Source: Thermoplasmata archaeon
Lineage (GTDB): Archaea > Thermoplasmatota > Thermoplasmata > Thermoplasmatales > Aciduliprofundaceae
Assembly: GCA_021163705.1 (NCBI GenBank)
Contig: JAGGTO010000115.1
Coordinates: 1-19,942 of the forward strand
Direction: 5' to 3'
Length of the DNA stretch: 19,942 nt
Part shown: piece after piece, positions 1-6,849 of the stretch
Layout: every line of letters starts with the position of its first letter
Numbering within the stretch: the first letter of the stretch is position 1
Notes under the pieces: generated by a model
What the model was told of the DNA's origin: nothing
Seen by the model: the letters and a program-made list of their open reading frames with translations, nothing else
The model's database searches: none
Made by a program: the position numbers and the translations under genes

Positions 1-13
1 AGGCACCACAATT

Positions 14-21
14 TTTAAATA
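14..21 (+). promoter_or_regulatory. TATA box of the topoisomerase VI operon
   Basis: TTTAAATA lies 28-35 nt before the ATG at 49. This is the archaeal TATA-to-TSS distance plus a few bases, so the transcript is probably leaderless or has a very short leader. Confidence 0.6.
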
Positions 22-48
22 ATGATGCCATTACATTAACCGAGCAGT

Positions 49-2001
49 ATGGGAATCGCACACAAGATGGCAAAAAAGCAGAGAGAGATAAGCATTGCGG
101 AATTTTTCGAGAAGAACAAGCAGATACTGGGATTTGACTCCCTCACCAAGGCCATGGTGGTGAGTGTTAAGGAGGCTGTGGATAATTCCCTGGACGCCTG
201 TGAGGAGGCAAGAATACTCCCGGATATATTTGTGAAGATTGAATCTGTGGGTAAGGATGAATATCGCATCACCGTGGAGGACAACGGTCCTGGAATTGTG
301 AGAAAAAATATACCCCTGGTGTTCGGCAAGCTCCTTTACGGCTCGAGATTTCATGCGATAAGGCAGAGCAGGGGTCAGCAAGGTATAGGGATAAGCGCTG
401 TGGTGCTTTACGGGCAATTAACCACAGGCAAGCCTGCAAGGATAATTTCGAAAATCAGGGAGGAGGAGGTTGCCTACGAGATTATCCTGAGTATAGATAC
501 AAAGAAAAACGCACCCCGTGTCATAAAGGAATCGCCTATAATATGGAACAGAGATGAGGGAACGCATGTGGAAGTCACAATAAGGGGAAGATACACGAGG
601 GGTAAGCAGAGCGTACTCGAATATCTTCAGCAGACAGCCATAGTGAACCCTCACGCGCAAATAACCTTTATAGAGCCAGATGGGAGAAAGATAATTTTCA
701 AGAGAGCAACGGACACTCTTCCGCAACCAACAAGGGAGATAAAACCACATCCCTACGGTATAGAGCTGGGCCAGCTTGTGAATATGGTGAGAAGCACCAG
801 AACATATCGTCTCACATCTTTTCTCACCACAGAATTCAGCAGGGTGAGCCCTAAGATTGCGGAGGAGATATGCAAAAAAGCATATCTTTATGGAGATATG
901 CGTCCTCAAGAACTCACCATTCATGAGGCCAAGAGGTTGATGGAGGCATTTTCAAAGGTCAAGCTTATGGCTCCACCAACAGATTGTTTATCACCAATTG
1001 GAGAGAATCTCATAAAGAAGGGTTTAAAAAATGTTCTGGGCTCTCTCAGACCCGGGTTCTATGCAAAACCCATAACCAGAGAGCCAAAGGTGTATGGAGG
1101 AAATCCCTTCATTGTGGAAGTGGGTTTAGTTTATGGAGGAGAGCTTCCAAAGGATCAGCCTGTGAGAATCCTGAGATTTGCAAATCGTGTTCCTCTGCTC
1201 TATCAGCAGGGAGCGTGCGTGATAACGAAGGCCATAAGCAGCGTAGACTGGCGAAGATACGGGCTGGAGCAGAGAGGTGGCGAGGGAATTCCTGTGGGTC
1301 CTGCGATAATTCTCGTTCATGTGGCATCCACGCGGGTTCCATTCACCTCGGAGGCCAAGGAGGCCATAGCAGATGTACCTGAGATAAGAGAGGAGATTGA
1401 GCTTGCCCTTAAGTCTCTTGGAAGGCAGCTCAAGATGTTCATGATCAAAAAGGAACGAAAAAACAAGCTCAGTGAGAAATTTTTCCTTGTGACAAAGCTT
1501 CTTCCCGAGATTGCGAGGAAAAGTGCGGAGATAGTTGAGAAACCTATACCGCCGTTGGAGCCTGTGATTTCGAAGATAATGAATGTGGTATGGATTGATG
1601 AGGATATGGAAAAAATAGGAAAAGATGAGGTTAAGATCAAGGTTAATGTGACAAATTTCATTCCTAAGGAGCTGAAATTCACTCTTTATGGAGATTATCC
1701 TGTAGGTTCTCTTTTGGAGACCGATGGTTCACCTGGAGAGGATTATGTGAAATGGGATGTTAAAATTAAGCCTTTGGAGAGAAAGGTGTTTTATTTTAGG
1801 CTTGGCGATGCAGGGGGATACACTGAGACAAATTACTATGTGGATGGCATAAATCCCTCTGTGGTTGTTGGAGCTGAACCTTTACCGGGAGACTGGAATA
1901 TAAGGCTGGAGACCATGGAGGAGATTTTGGAAGAGGAGGAGAATGAGGAAGAAGAAGTAGTGGAGGATATTGAAGAGATGGAGGATGTGGGAGATGAATA
2001 G
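49..2001 (+). CDS. top6B: DNA topoisomerase VI subunit B
   Basis: ATPase subunit of the type IIB topoisomerase, which relaxes and decatenates DNA with subunit A. The GHKL (Bergerat) ATP site is complete: N-box E42-x3-N46 (EAVDNSLDA), G1 box DNGPGI at 78-83, and G2 loop GQQGIGISA at 109-117. A transducer domain follows. The length of 650 aa, with an extra beta-rich region from about residue 520, resembles the long methanogen-type B subunit rather than the shorter Sulfolobus type. The last 30 residues are almost all Glu/Asp. The ATG at 49 fits the TATA box; an alternative in-frame ATG is at 67. Its 3' end overlaps top6A, so the two subunits are probably made in coupled, matched amounts. The function is certain; the exact start is less so. 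Confidence 0.97.
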   Translation: MGIAHKMAKKQREISIAEFFEKNKQILGFDSLTKAMVVSVKEAVDNSLDACEEARILPDIFVKIESVGKDEYRITVEDNGPGIVRKNIPLVFGKLLYGSRFHAIRQSRGQQGIGISAVVLYGQLTTGKPARIISKIREEEVAYEIILSIDTKKNAPRVIKESPIIWNRDEGTHVEVTIRGRYTRGKQSVLEYLQQTAIVNPHAQITFIEPDGRKIIFKRATDTLPQPTREIKPHPYGIELGQLVNMVRSTRTYRLTSFLTTEFSRVSPKIAEEICKKAYLYGDMRPQELTIHEAKRLMEAFSKVKLMAPPTDCLSPIGENLIKKGLKNVLGSLRPGFYAKPITREPKVYGGNPFIVEVGLVYGGELPKDQPVRILRFANRVPLLYQQGACVITKAISSVDWRRYGLEQRGGEGIPVGPAIILVHVASTRVPFTSEAKEAIADVPEIREEIELALKSLGRQLKMFMIKKERKNKLSEKFFLVTKLLPEIARKSAEIVEKPIPPLEPVISKIMNVVWIDEDMEKIGKDEVKIKVNVTNFIPKELKFTLYGDYPVGSLLETDGSPGEDYVKWDVKIKPLERKVFYFRLGDAGGYTETNYYVDGINPSVVVGAEPLPGDWNIRLETMEEILEEEENEEEEVVEDIEEMEDVGDE

Positions 2002-3082
2002 TGAAGAGGCCCTGAAAAAATTGTATGAGATTGCAGAGGAGATATATAATGATCTTCAGAAGGGTGATGTGCCAAAGATGAGACTGGCTGCCAGAACTAG
2101 GAATAATATAATTTTCAACAATGAATATGGGGTATGGAAATATGGAGACGCCAAGATCACAAGAAGTGCCAAAAAACTTGATGGGGCATACATGCTTCTT
2201 CGCACTCTATATGTTATGGAGTTTATAAAGGAAATGATTAAGAGCAACAAATCCTCAACGCTTAGAGAAATGTATTATATATCAGAGGGCTGGAGTCTTG
2301 CAAAATTCCACTCACAGGATGAGAGTAACAAGCTTGCAGAGGATCTGGAGGTAATTACAGGACATCTGAGGGAGGATTTCAAACTGAGGCCTGAGGAAGA
2401 TGGTGCAAGTGTGATAGGCAATATAACGGTGGAGGAGATAAACAGAAAAGGGGAGCCTCGTCGTATAAACTGTCGTGATGATGTTGGCGATAGCGGATAT
2501 CTCATCCCCTATAATGTGGAAAAGGAGAAACTTCGCTTTGTGGATGTGGATGCAGATTTTGTTATGGGAATAGAAACTGGAGGTATGTTTGATCGTCTAG
2601 TGGAGAATGGATTTGATGAAAAGGCAAGGGCGATTCTTGTTCATATTAAAGGGCAGCCTGCAAGAAGTACGAGAAGATTGCTAAAAAGAATGAACGAAGA
2701 GCTTGGATTGCCAGTTGTCATATTCACAGATGGAGACCCCTGGTCCTTCAGGATATTTGCCTCCATAGCTTATGGAGCCATAAAAACTGCACATATAAGC
2801 GAATATCTGGCTACGCCCACAGCGGAGTTCATAGGTATAACTGCCAGTGATATTCTCAATTATGATTTACCTACGGATAAGCTTAACGATAGGGATATAG
2901 CGGCACTTCAAGCAGAACTCAAGGATCCTAGATTCAACACTCCATTCTGGCATGAGGAGATAAATCTGATGCTCAAGATAGGCAAGAAGGCAGAGCAGCA
3001 GAGCCTTGCAAAATATGGCCTGGACTATGTGACAGATGTATATCTGCCGGAGAAGCTCACTGAACTGGGAATTCTTCACTAA
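1994..3082 (+). CDS. top6A: DNA topoisomerase VI subunit A
   Basis: DNA-cleaving subunit of topoisomerase VI and homologue of Spo11. The 5Y-CAP domain has the LREMYYISEG segment with the tyrosine pair Y94-Y95, one of which should form the covalent 5'-phosphotyrosine bond. The Toprim domain supplies E194 (GIETGG) and the DGD motif D246/D248 (FTDGDPWS), which bind Mg2+. The chosen ATG at 1994 gives 362 aa. GGAGG at 1980-1984 stands 9 nt before it, and the gene overlaps the top6B stop by 8 nt. An upstream TTG at 1970 and an ATG at 1985 are in frame, but both are poorly placed relative to an SD site. Confidence 0.97.
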   Translation: MNSEEALKKLYEIAEEIYNDLQKGDVPKMRLAARTRNNIIFNNEYGVWKYGDAKITRSAKKLDGAYMLLRTLYVMEFIKEMIKSNKSSTLREMYYISEGWSLAKFHSQDESNKLAEDLEVITGHLREDFKLRPEEDGASVIGNITVEEINRKGEPRRINCRDDVGDSGYLIPYNVEKEKLRFVDVDADFVMGIETGGMFDRLVENGFDEKARAILVHIKGQPARSTRRLLKRMNEELGLPVVIFTDGDPWSFRIFASIAYGAIKTAHISEYLATPTAEFIGITASDILNYDLPTDKLNDRDIAALQAELKDPRFNTPFWHEEINLMLKIGKKAEQQSLAKYGLDYVTDVYLPEKLTELGILH

Positions 3083-3089
3083 ACAGGTT

Positions 3090-3350
3090 TTACCACTTCA
3101 GAAATTTTTCTAAATCTTCCTTCTGATATTTAATCACCTTATCTCTGTTTCTCCACAGGATCTCTTTAAATAACAGTATTACTTCCTTCTGCTCTCCCTC
3201 GAAGTTAATTGCATTTTCTATTTTGCCTTCTCTTGTAAGGGAGAGTATGGCCATTCCTTTTGGAGCTTCAAGCTCATAGGCATCCAGAACAATCTGGCCA
3301 TCCCACTCATCTATTATCTTTTCTAAGGAATGAACATTATCAAGCTTCAT
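3090..3350 (-). CDS. small hypothetical protein (86 aa)
   Basis: I do not recognise a family. The protein is soluble and mixed alpha/beta, with no signal peptide or membrane span. Its middle (AILSLTREGKIENAINFEG) reads like two beta strands, followed by an amphipathic helix rich in Lys/Arg that ends in KFLKW. The gene has its own promoter: minus-strand TTTTATATC (3383-3375) is 25-33 nt before the ATG, suggesting leaderless expression. It converges on top6A with only 7 nt between the stops and is divergent from the DUF211 gene. A real gene is likely because promoter, start and gene packing agree; the role is unknown. Confidence 0.65.
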   Translation of the reverse strand: MKLDNVHSLEKIIDEWDGQIVLDAYELEAPKGMAILSLTREGKIENAINFEGEQKEVILLFKEILWRNRDKVIKYQKEDLEKFLKW

Positions 3351-3412
3351 CGTGAGAGGATATGGAAATAAGGAGATATAAAATTTTCTTTAGAGCTGAG
3401 GAGCTTGGCAAA

Positions 3413-3420
3413 AAATATAA
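3413..3420 (+). promoter_or_regulatory. TATA box of the DUF211 gene
   Basis: AAATATAA lies 28-35 nt before the ATG at 3448. With the minus-strand box at 3375-3383 it forms a compact divergent promoter pair serving the flanking small genes. Confidence 0.5.
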
Positions 3421-3447
3421 ATCTCAGGGTGCAATTGGGAAAATAAG

Positions 3448-3750
3448 ATGGATGAAGGAACTTACGGGATAAGGAGATTGGTGCTCGATGTGATGAAACC
3501 CCACAAGCCCAGCATTGTGGATGTGGCCCTCAAGCTGAGCAAGGTTAAGGGTGTTAGCGGAGTAAACTGCATGCTGGACGAGGTTGATCAGGATACCGAG
3601 AGCCTGAAAGTTGTGATGGAAGGTCCTAACATAGATTTTGAGGAGGTCTCGGATACCTTGGAGTCCTTAGGCGCGGTGATACACTCCATCGATGTTGTGG
3701 TTGCAGGTAAAAAAATCGTGGAGGATGTGGAGACTCCCCAGGATAGGTGA
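3448..3750 (+). CDS. DUF211 family protein (archaeal, MTH889-like)
   Basis: A 100-aa protein with the DUF211 pattern: IRRLVLDVMKPHKPSI near the N-terminus, then a hydrophobic strand with VSGVN, an acidic strand LDEVDQDTESLKVVMEG, and the C-terminal GAVIHSIDVVVAGK. The family has a ferredoxin-like fold. A member has been crystallised (MTH889), but no cellular function is established. The gene is monocistronic, with its own TATA box, and its stop codon abuts the stop of the convergent SRP19 gene with no gap. Family assignment is firm; function is unknown. Confidence 0.9.
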   Translation: MDEGTYGIRRLVLDVMKPHKPSIVDVALKLSKVKGVSGVNCMLDEVDQDTESLKVVMEGPNIDFEEVSDTLESLGAVIHSIDVVVAGKKIVEDVETPQDR

Positions 3751-4014
3751 TTAGAGACCTTTAACTTTTTTTGCTATTTTTCTTATCACTTCATTTTTTC
3801 TTTCATCAGTTTCGATTATTATTCTTCCCCTCTCACTCCACCAGAATTTCGGATATCTTTTATTCTCCTCCACCACAAAATCATATCCGAGGGATTTAAC
3901 AGCTTTTATTATTGTTTCCAGTTTTGCTTCAAAAGCAAGATTTTTGGGCACTCTCCGTCCCTGTTTTCGAGAATAATGGATGTTAAAATAGGCAGGATAA
4001 ATTATTATCTTCAT
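3751..4014 (-). CDS. srp19: signal recognition particle 19 kDa protein (SRP19)
   Basis: Binds the tips of helices 6 and 8 of archaeal 7S RNA and prepares the particle for SRP54, so it acts in co-translational protein targeting. Diagnostic features in this 87-aa protein are the N-terminal IIYPAYFN strand, the GRRVP motif at about 19-23, and the KRYPKFWW segment at about 52-59. The length is normal for archaea. The start ATG overlaps the S8e stop as ATGA (4011-4014), so translation is probably coupled to S8e. The 3' end abuts the DUF211 gene on the other strand. Confidence 0.94.
   Translation of the reverse strand: MKIIIYPAYFNIHYSRKQGRRVPKNLAFEAKLETIIKAVKSLGYDFVVEENKRYPKFWWSERGRIIIETDERKNEVIRKIAKKVKGL
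3759..3772 (+). terminator. possible T-rich terminator of the DUF211 gene
   Basis: CTTTAACTTTTTTT begins 8 nt after the DUF211 stop and ends in seven T residues, the kind of tract that can terminate archaeal RNA polymerase. It lies inside the opposite-strand SRP19 coding sequence, so codon use (Lys-rich C-terminus) could also explain it. Confidence 0.3.
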
Positions 4015-4391
4015 TCTACAAGCACTCCGTTGAGCACTCCATGCTGTCCAGGACGGGATGTAATTTTAACCTTACCAATTGATGTATTTACAATAGCCCC
4101 TTTCGTGATTATATTTCTCTGAGCAAAGTGTGGATTTGCTGGATTCTCAAGCACACTTATTATCTTGGCTTTTTCAGTTTTACCTGTTTTTGGGTTATAG
4201 ACATTTACTACATCGCCTCTGAGCAGCTTAACTTTGTAATTTCCGCCCCTTACTCTAACAATCTTTCTCCTTACAGGAGCTATATGGGTGTAAACAGGTT
4301 CTCTTCCAAGCTCGTATCTTCTCTTCTTTCTCGCCATCCTTATTCTTCCGCCACTAATTTTTCTGAGGGATCTCCCTTGCCATATAGCCAT
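4011..4391 (-). CDS. rps8e: 30S ribosomal protein S8e
   Basis: Archaeal/eukaryotic small-subunit protein eS8. Typical segments are MAIWQGRS at the N-terminus, the basic SGGRIRMARKKRRYELG stretch, VRVRGGNYKVKLLRGD, and the C-terminal SRPGQHGVLNGVLVE. The start at 4391 gives 126 aa, the usual length. An SD-like GGTGAT sits 3 nt before it, and an upstream GTG-type extension to 4412 is not needed. Minus-strand CTTTAAATATTA (4433-4422) is the likely TATA box. S8e is first in a two-gene operon with SRP19. Confidence 0.95.
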   Translation of the reverse strand: MAIWQGRSLRKISGGRIRMARKKRRYELGREPVYTHIAPVRRKIVRVRGGNYKVKLLRGDVVNVYNPKTGKTEKAKIISVLENPANPHFAQRNIITKGAIVNTSIGKVKITSRPGQHGVLNGVLVE

Positions 4392-4421
4392 GGTATCACC
4401 TTGGCCACGCATATATATGGG

Positions 4422-4433
4422 TAATATTTAAAG
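4422..4433 (-). promoter_or_regulatory. TATA box of the S8e-SRP19 operon
   Basis: CTTTAAATATTA on the minus strand is 31-42 nt before the S8e ATG. A transcription start near 4406 would leave a short leader containing the GGTGAT SD site. Confidence 0.55.
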
Positions 4434-4501
4434 ATTCTCTTGAGAATAATTTGCTACCTGTAAGTGCTTGAGAATTTTAGAGGAACATCAATAGCAAAAG
4501 A

Positions 4502-4509
4502 TTATATAG
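4502..4509 (+). promoter_or_regulatory. TATA box of the winged-helix regulator gene
   Basis: TTATATAG lies 22-29 nt before the ATG at 4531, which would be at or next to the first transcribed base. No SD site is present, consistent with a leaderless mRNA. Confidence 0.6.
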
Positions 4510-4530
4510 CTCCATGTTTAATGTAGACCC

Positions 4531-4962
4531 ATGTTTGAAATGAATATTAACATTGTGAACCCCATGAAGCATGAAAAAAATCTGGATGTTGTGCTTCTTA
4601 CATTTCTCAGCTCAATAGGGTATATGCCCAGAATAGATCCCCAAAGGGATTTTGAAATGGCCATAAAATCCGTGCCTTATCTTCTTTTCAAAGAATGCTT
4701 TCTGGAGAGGGGAGAGAGGTGGTGGAGCATAGAAGAGCTTCTTGCATATCTTCACACAACAAGACCCACGCTCTATCGTCATCTTAACAAGCTGAAGTCT
4801 CTGGACCTTCTGGAGGAAAAGCAAGAAGGGATGAACAAAAAGTATAGATTGAGATATGGTGATATAGCCAAAGCCTGGACATTTGTGGAGGCTAATGTTA
4901 ATTTAGCGATGCAGAATTATCGCATTATGGTGGAGCATATTTCTTCACTTGTAAGGAGGTGA
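4531..4962 (+). CDS. winged helix-turn-helix transcriptional regulator
   Basis: A 143-aa soluble protein. Residues about 66-110 form a winged helix: RWWSIEELLAYLHTTRPTLYRHLNKLKSLDLLEEKQEG, where TRPTLYRHLNKLKSLDLL is the recognition-helix region and the following basic strands form the wing. An N-terminal region of about 60 residues and a C-terminal helix, probably for dimerisation, flank it. The resemblance is to ArsR/PadR-like regulators, but I cannot place it in a named family. The gene has its own leaderless promoter and is followed after 5 nt by the 87-aa gene, whose SD site overlaps this gene's stop. Neighbour context suggests the two act together; the target genes are unknown. Confidence 0.8.
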   Translation: MFEMNINIVNPMKHEKNLDVVLLTFLSSIGYMPRIDPQRDFEMAIKSVPYLLFKECFLERGERWWSIEELLAYLHTTRPTLYRHLNKLKSLDLLEEKQEGMNKKYRLRYGDIAKAWTFVEANVNLAMQNYRIMVEHISSLVRR

Positions 4963-4967
4963 GAAGT

Positions 4968-5231
4968 ATGGAGAAACTTACCCCCGGGTCGAAATGCATA
5001 GTGTACTCCATGAGTTCCAATGAGATGGTTGTAAAGACGAGCGGTATTTTTCGAGGTTTTGTACCGCTTGGCGAGGATACATCTATCTGTATAGAACTGG
5101 ATGAGAGCCATGGTGAGATGAAGGGTAAGCTTCGCCTTATTCCCTTAGGGGCTATAGCATCGATTGATATAATAGAGCTGGTGGAAGATGAAGAGGAGGA
5201 AAGCGAGGAAGAAAAGATTTATTACAGCTGA
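4968..5231 (+). CDS. small acidic-tailed protein, possible Sm-like fold
   Basis: An 87-aa protein of unknown function. Residues about 18-75 read as consecutive beta strands: MVVKTSGIFRGFVPLG, then SICIELDE, then GKLRLIPLGAIASIDII. The order (strand, glycine-containing turn, F-x-G, acidic strand, then a hydrophobic strand and a final I-x-x-I strand) loosely resembles Sm1/Sm2 motifs of Sm-like proteins. The tail (VEDEEEESEEEKIYYS) is strongly acidic. The start at 4968 is fixed by a perfect GGAGGTGA SD site at 4955-4962; an in-frame GTG at 4959 lies inside that SD site and is rejected. It is cotranscribed with the regulator upstream. Its 3' end overlaps thpR by 10 nt, convergently. The fold is inference. 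Confidence 0.75.
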   Translation: MEKLTPGSKCIVYSMSSNEMVVKTSGIFRGFVPLGEDTSICIELDESHGEMKGKLRLIPLGAIASIDIIELVEDEEEESEEEKIYYS

Positions 5232-5737
5232 ATGACCACCATATCCTCGTAAATTGGACCTTTAGGGGTGAGTGTACTTTTCTTAATTTTTATTTCCTTA
5301 ACTTCCACACTACCAAATTCCATGGCCCTGAATTTTTCCAAATTCTTTATTTTAACCGGTCCCTTTGCCCTCGCTATGGTTAAATGAGGAACATAGCTCT
5401 TCTCCTTCTCAAATCCAAGGGAAGATAGCTTCTCGTCTATGCATCTTGAAATATTAATTATGGGTTCCTGGGGGAATACTCCTATCCATATCACCCGAAT
5501 ATATCTTTCATTGGGAAAGAAGCCCACATTTTTTAGGGTTATATTGAATGGCTTCTTCTTACAATTCTCAATGATTTCCTTTATTTTCTCCACATCATTT
5601 TCGCTTATTTCTCCTAGGAATTTGAGAGTTATATGAACATTCTCCCTTTCCACAAGTTTAACGCGACCTTCTATGCTCTTTTGGAATTCCTCCATGCTAT
5701 GAGTGAAGGGGACCTCTATGGCTATGAAGCATCGCAT
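5222..5737 (-). CDS. thpR: RNA 2',3'-cyclic phosphodiesterase (ThpR/LigT family)
   Basis: Two-histidine phosphoesterase that opens 2',3'-cyclic phosphates on RNA; archaeal relatives were first described as 2'-5' RNA ligases of tRNA halves. Both HxTx catalytic motifs are present, H35-I-T37-L and H118-L-T120-I, with the family N-terminus RCFIAIEVP. The start at 5737 gives 171 aa, the typical length. Minus-strand TTTTAAATATAC (5768-5757) is 20-31 nt upstream, so the message is leaderless; the longer reading to 5773 would begin upstream of this box and is rejected. The gene is divergent from the membrane-protein operon. Confidence 0.93.
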   Translation of the reverse strand: MRCFIAIEVPFTHSMEEFQKSIEGRVKLVERENVHITLKFLGEISENDVEKIKEIIENCKKKPFNITLKNVGFFPNERYIRVIWIGVFPQEPIINISRCIDEKLSSLGFEKEKSYVPHLTIARAKGPVKIKNLEKFRAMEFGSVEVKEIKIKKSTLTPKGPIYEDMVVIQL

Positions 5738-5756
5738 AGTTATGGGAATGCCCTGG

Positions 5757-5768
5757 GTATATTTAAAA
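5757..5768 (-). promoter_or_regulatory. TATA box of thpR
   Basis: TTTTAAATATAC on the minus strand, 20-31 nt before the thpR ATG. It defines the leaderless start and lies about 28 nt from the opposite-facing box at 5796-5806. Confidence 0.65.
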
Positions 5769-5795
5769 GGCACTGTGAAATAAATAGAGGGAGAG

Positions 5796-5806
5796 TTTAA
5801 ATATAA
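5796..5806 (+). promoter_or_regulatory. TATA box of the membrane protein - VanZ - TPR - PUA operon
   Basis: TTTAAATATAA lies 22-32 nt before the ATG at 5828. It excludes the GTG at 5810 as a start, because that codon would be upstream of the expected transcription start. Confidence 0.65.
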
Positions 5807-5827
5807 TCTGTGATTATAGAAAAAACA

Positions 5828-6514
5828 ATGAAAGAGATAGGCGCTTATAAGATGCCCCTAATTGGCTTTGTGATCTCCCTATTAGTGGTTTTTGGATGCA
5901 TGAACATTTGGATACTCACAATTCTCTCCCCAATATTTGTCTTTATTGTGCTCAAGTTTCTCAAAATATGGAAATCAAAGGAAAGGTTGCTCATAGGCAT
6001 ACCTGCCATATTTGTGGGCATAATACTCTTTTTTGCTGTCTTCTCCTATGAGATATCCGATGTTCCAATACAGAATTTTGAAAGCAGTAGCCATTCCATA
6101 AAAGCTACAGTGATTCCCTACTCCTCTCAGAATACATTTCAAAAGACATACATAAATGTCACATATAATGGGATTACCAATAGCACATTGAAGTATCGGG
6201 TGGAGGAAGCTAAAAAGAAAATTGTGGTAGTTTCAGGGGAGGTTAAAGGCAATATCTCAGGAAATGTAACGGAATACACAGTTGCTCTGAACCTTAAAAA
6301 GGGAGTGTACGCCGTGAATCTCACTGTCGGAAATGATACCCTTATAGTCAGTGCCCTACGCTTGAATACCTGGGATATTTTTATCCTCTACCTCTATTTT
6401 CCGGGGATGTACCTGATGTTTCTTCTTTCATCCCTCTATGCACTCTTCATCTTTGGAGTGCACATAATTAGGAGAGGTCAGAAGAAAGTGAGCAAAAATG
6501 AAAAGAAAGCTTGA
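5828..6514 (+). CDS. membrane protein with an exported Asn-glycosylation-rich domain
   Basis: I do not recognise a family. The 228-aa protein has hydrophobic segments at about 10-24, 27-46 and 54-73, then a soluble region of about 110 residues, then a hydrophobic stretch at about 183-213 and a basic tail (IIRRGQKKVSKNEKKA). The soluble region is beta-rich and holds about six N-x-S/T sequons (NVT, NST, NIS, NVT, NLT, NDT), which suggests it faces outward and may be N-glycosylated. The ATG at 5828 is chosen from the TATA position. The 3' end overlaps the VanZ-like gene by 17 nt. A surface or envelope role is inference. Confidence 0.75.
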   Translation: MKEIGAYKMPLIGFVISLLVVFGCMNIWILTILSPIFVFIVLKFLKIWKSKERLLIGIPAIFVGIILFFAVFSYEISDVPIQNFESSSHSIKATVIPYSSQNTFQKTYINVTYNGITNSTLKYRVEEAKKKIVVVSGEVKGNISGNVTEYTVALNLKKGVYAVNLTVGNDTLIVSALRLNTWDIFILYLYFPGMYLMFLLSSLYALFIFGVHIIRRGQKKVSKNEKKA

Positions 6515-6842
6515 AACCATAGCGTTTATTCTCTACACACTTCTCATATTTCTTCTTTCCTCAGTACCAGGAAAGAATATACCATCCTCTGTTTCTCCCT
6601 ACTCTCTTCTCCTCCATTTCACACTCTATTTTTTCTACGGTCTCGTAATTTTCCTCTTTTTCAGAAATTTATTCTTCTCGAGCATATTTGGTATTCTCTA
6701 CGGGTTGAGTGATGAGATACACCAGTATTTTGTACCTGGCAGATTCTGTGATCCCGTGGATTTCTTGGTGGATTCCATAGCTGTATTGGTATCTATGGCC
6801 ATTGTGTATGGATGGAAACGATTATCTATGGCAAAGCATTAG
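6498..6842 (+). CDS. VanZ-like family membrane protein
   Basis: A 114-aa protein with about four membrane spans. The VanZ-like signature is clear: HFTLYFFYGLVIFLF in the second span, and YGLSDEIHQYFVPGR followed by DPVDFLVDSIAVL at about 68-97. The family is named after a teicoplanin-resistance gene, but archaeal members have no established function and lack peptidoglycan as a target. The ATG at 6498 lies inside the upstream gene's 3' end, with a GAGGT SD-like site further upstream. The gene is part of a four-gene plus-strand operon. Confidence 0.85.
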   Translation: MKRKLETIAFILYTLLIFLLSSVPGKNIPSSVSPYSLLLHFTLYFFYGLVIFLFFRNLFFSSIFGILYGLSDEIHQYFVPGRFCDPVDFLVDSIAVLVSMAIVYGWKRLSMAKH

Positions 6843-6849
6843 GTTTAAT

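Noticed and set aside
984..1382. Plus-strand frame inside top6B
   Set aside because: It overlaps the transducer-domain coding sequence and has no family resemblance.
5810..5827. GTG start for the membrane protein
   Set aside because: It would lie 4 nt after the TATA box and so upstream of the expected transcript start.
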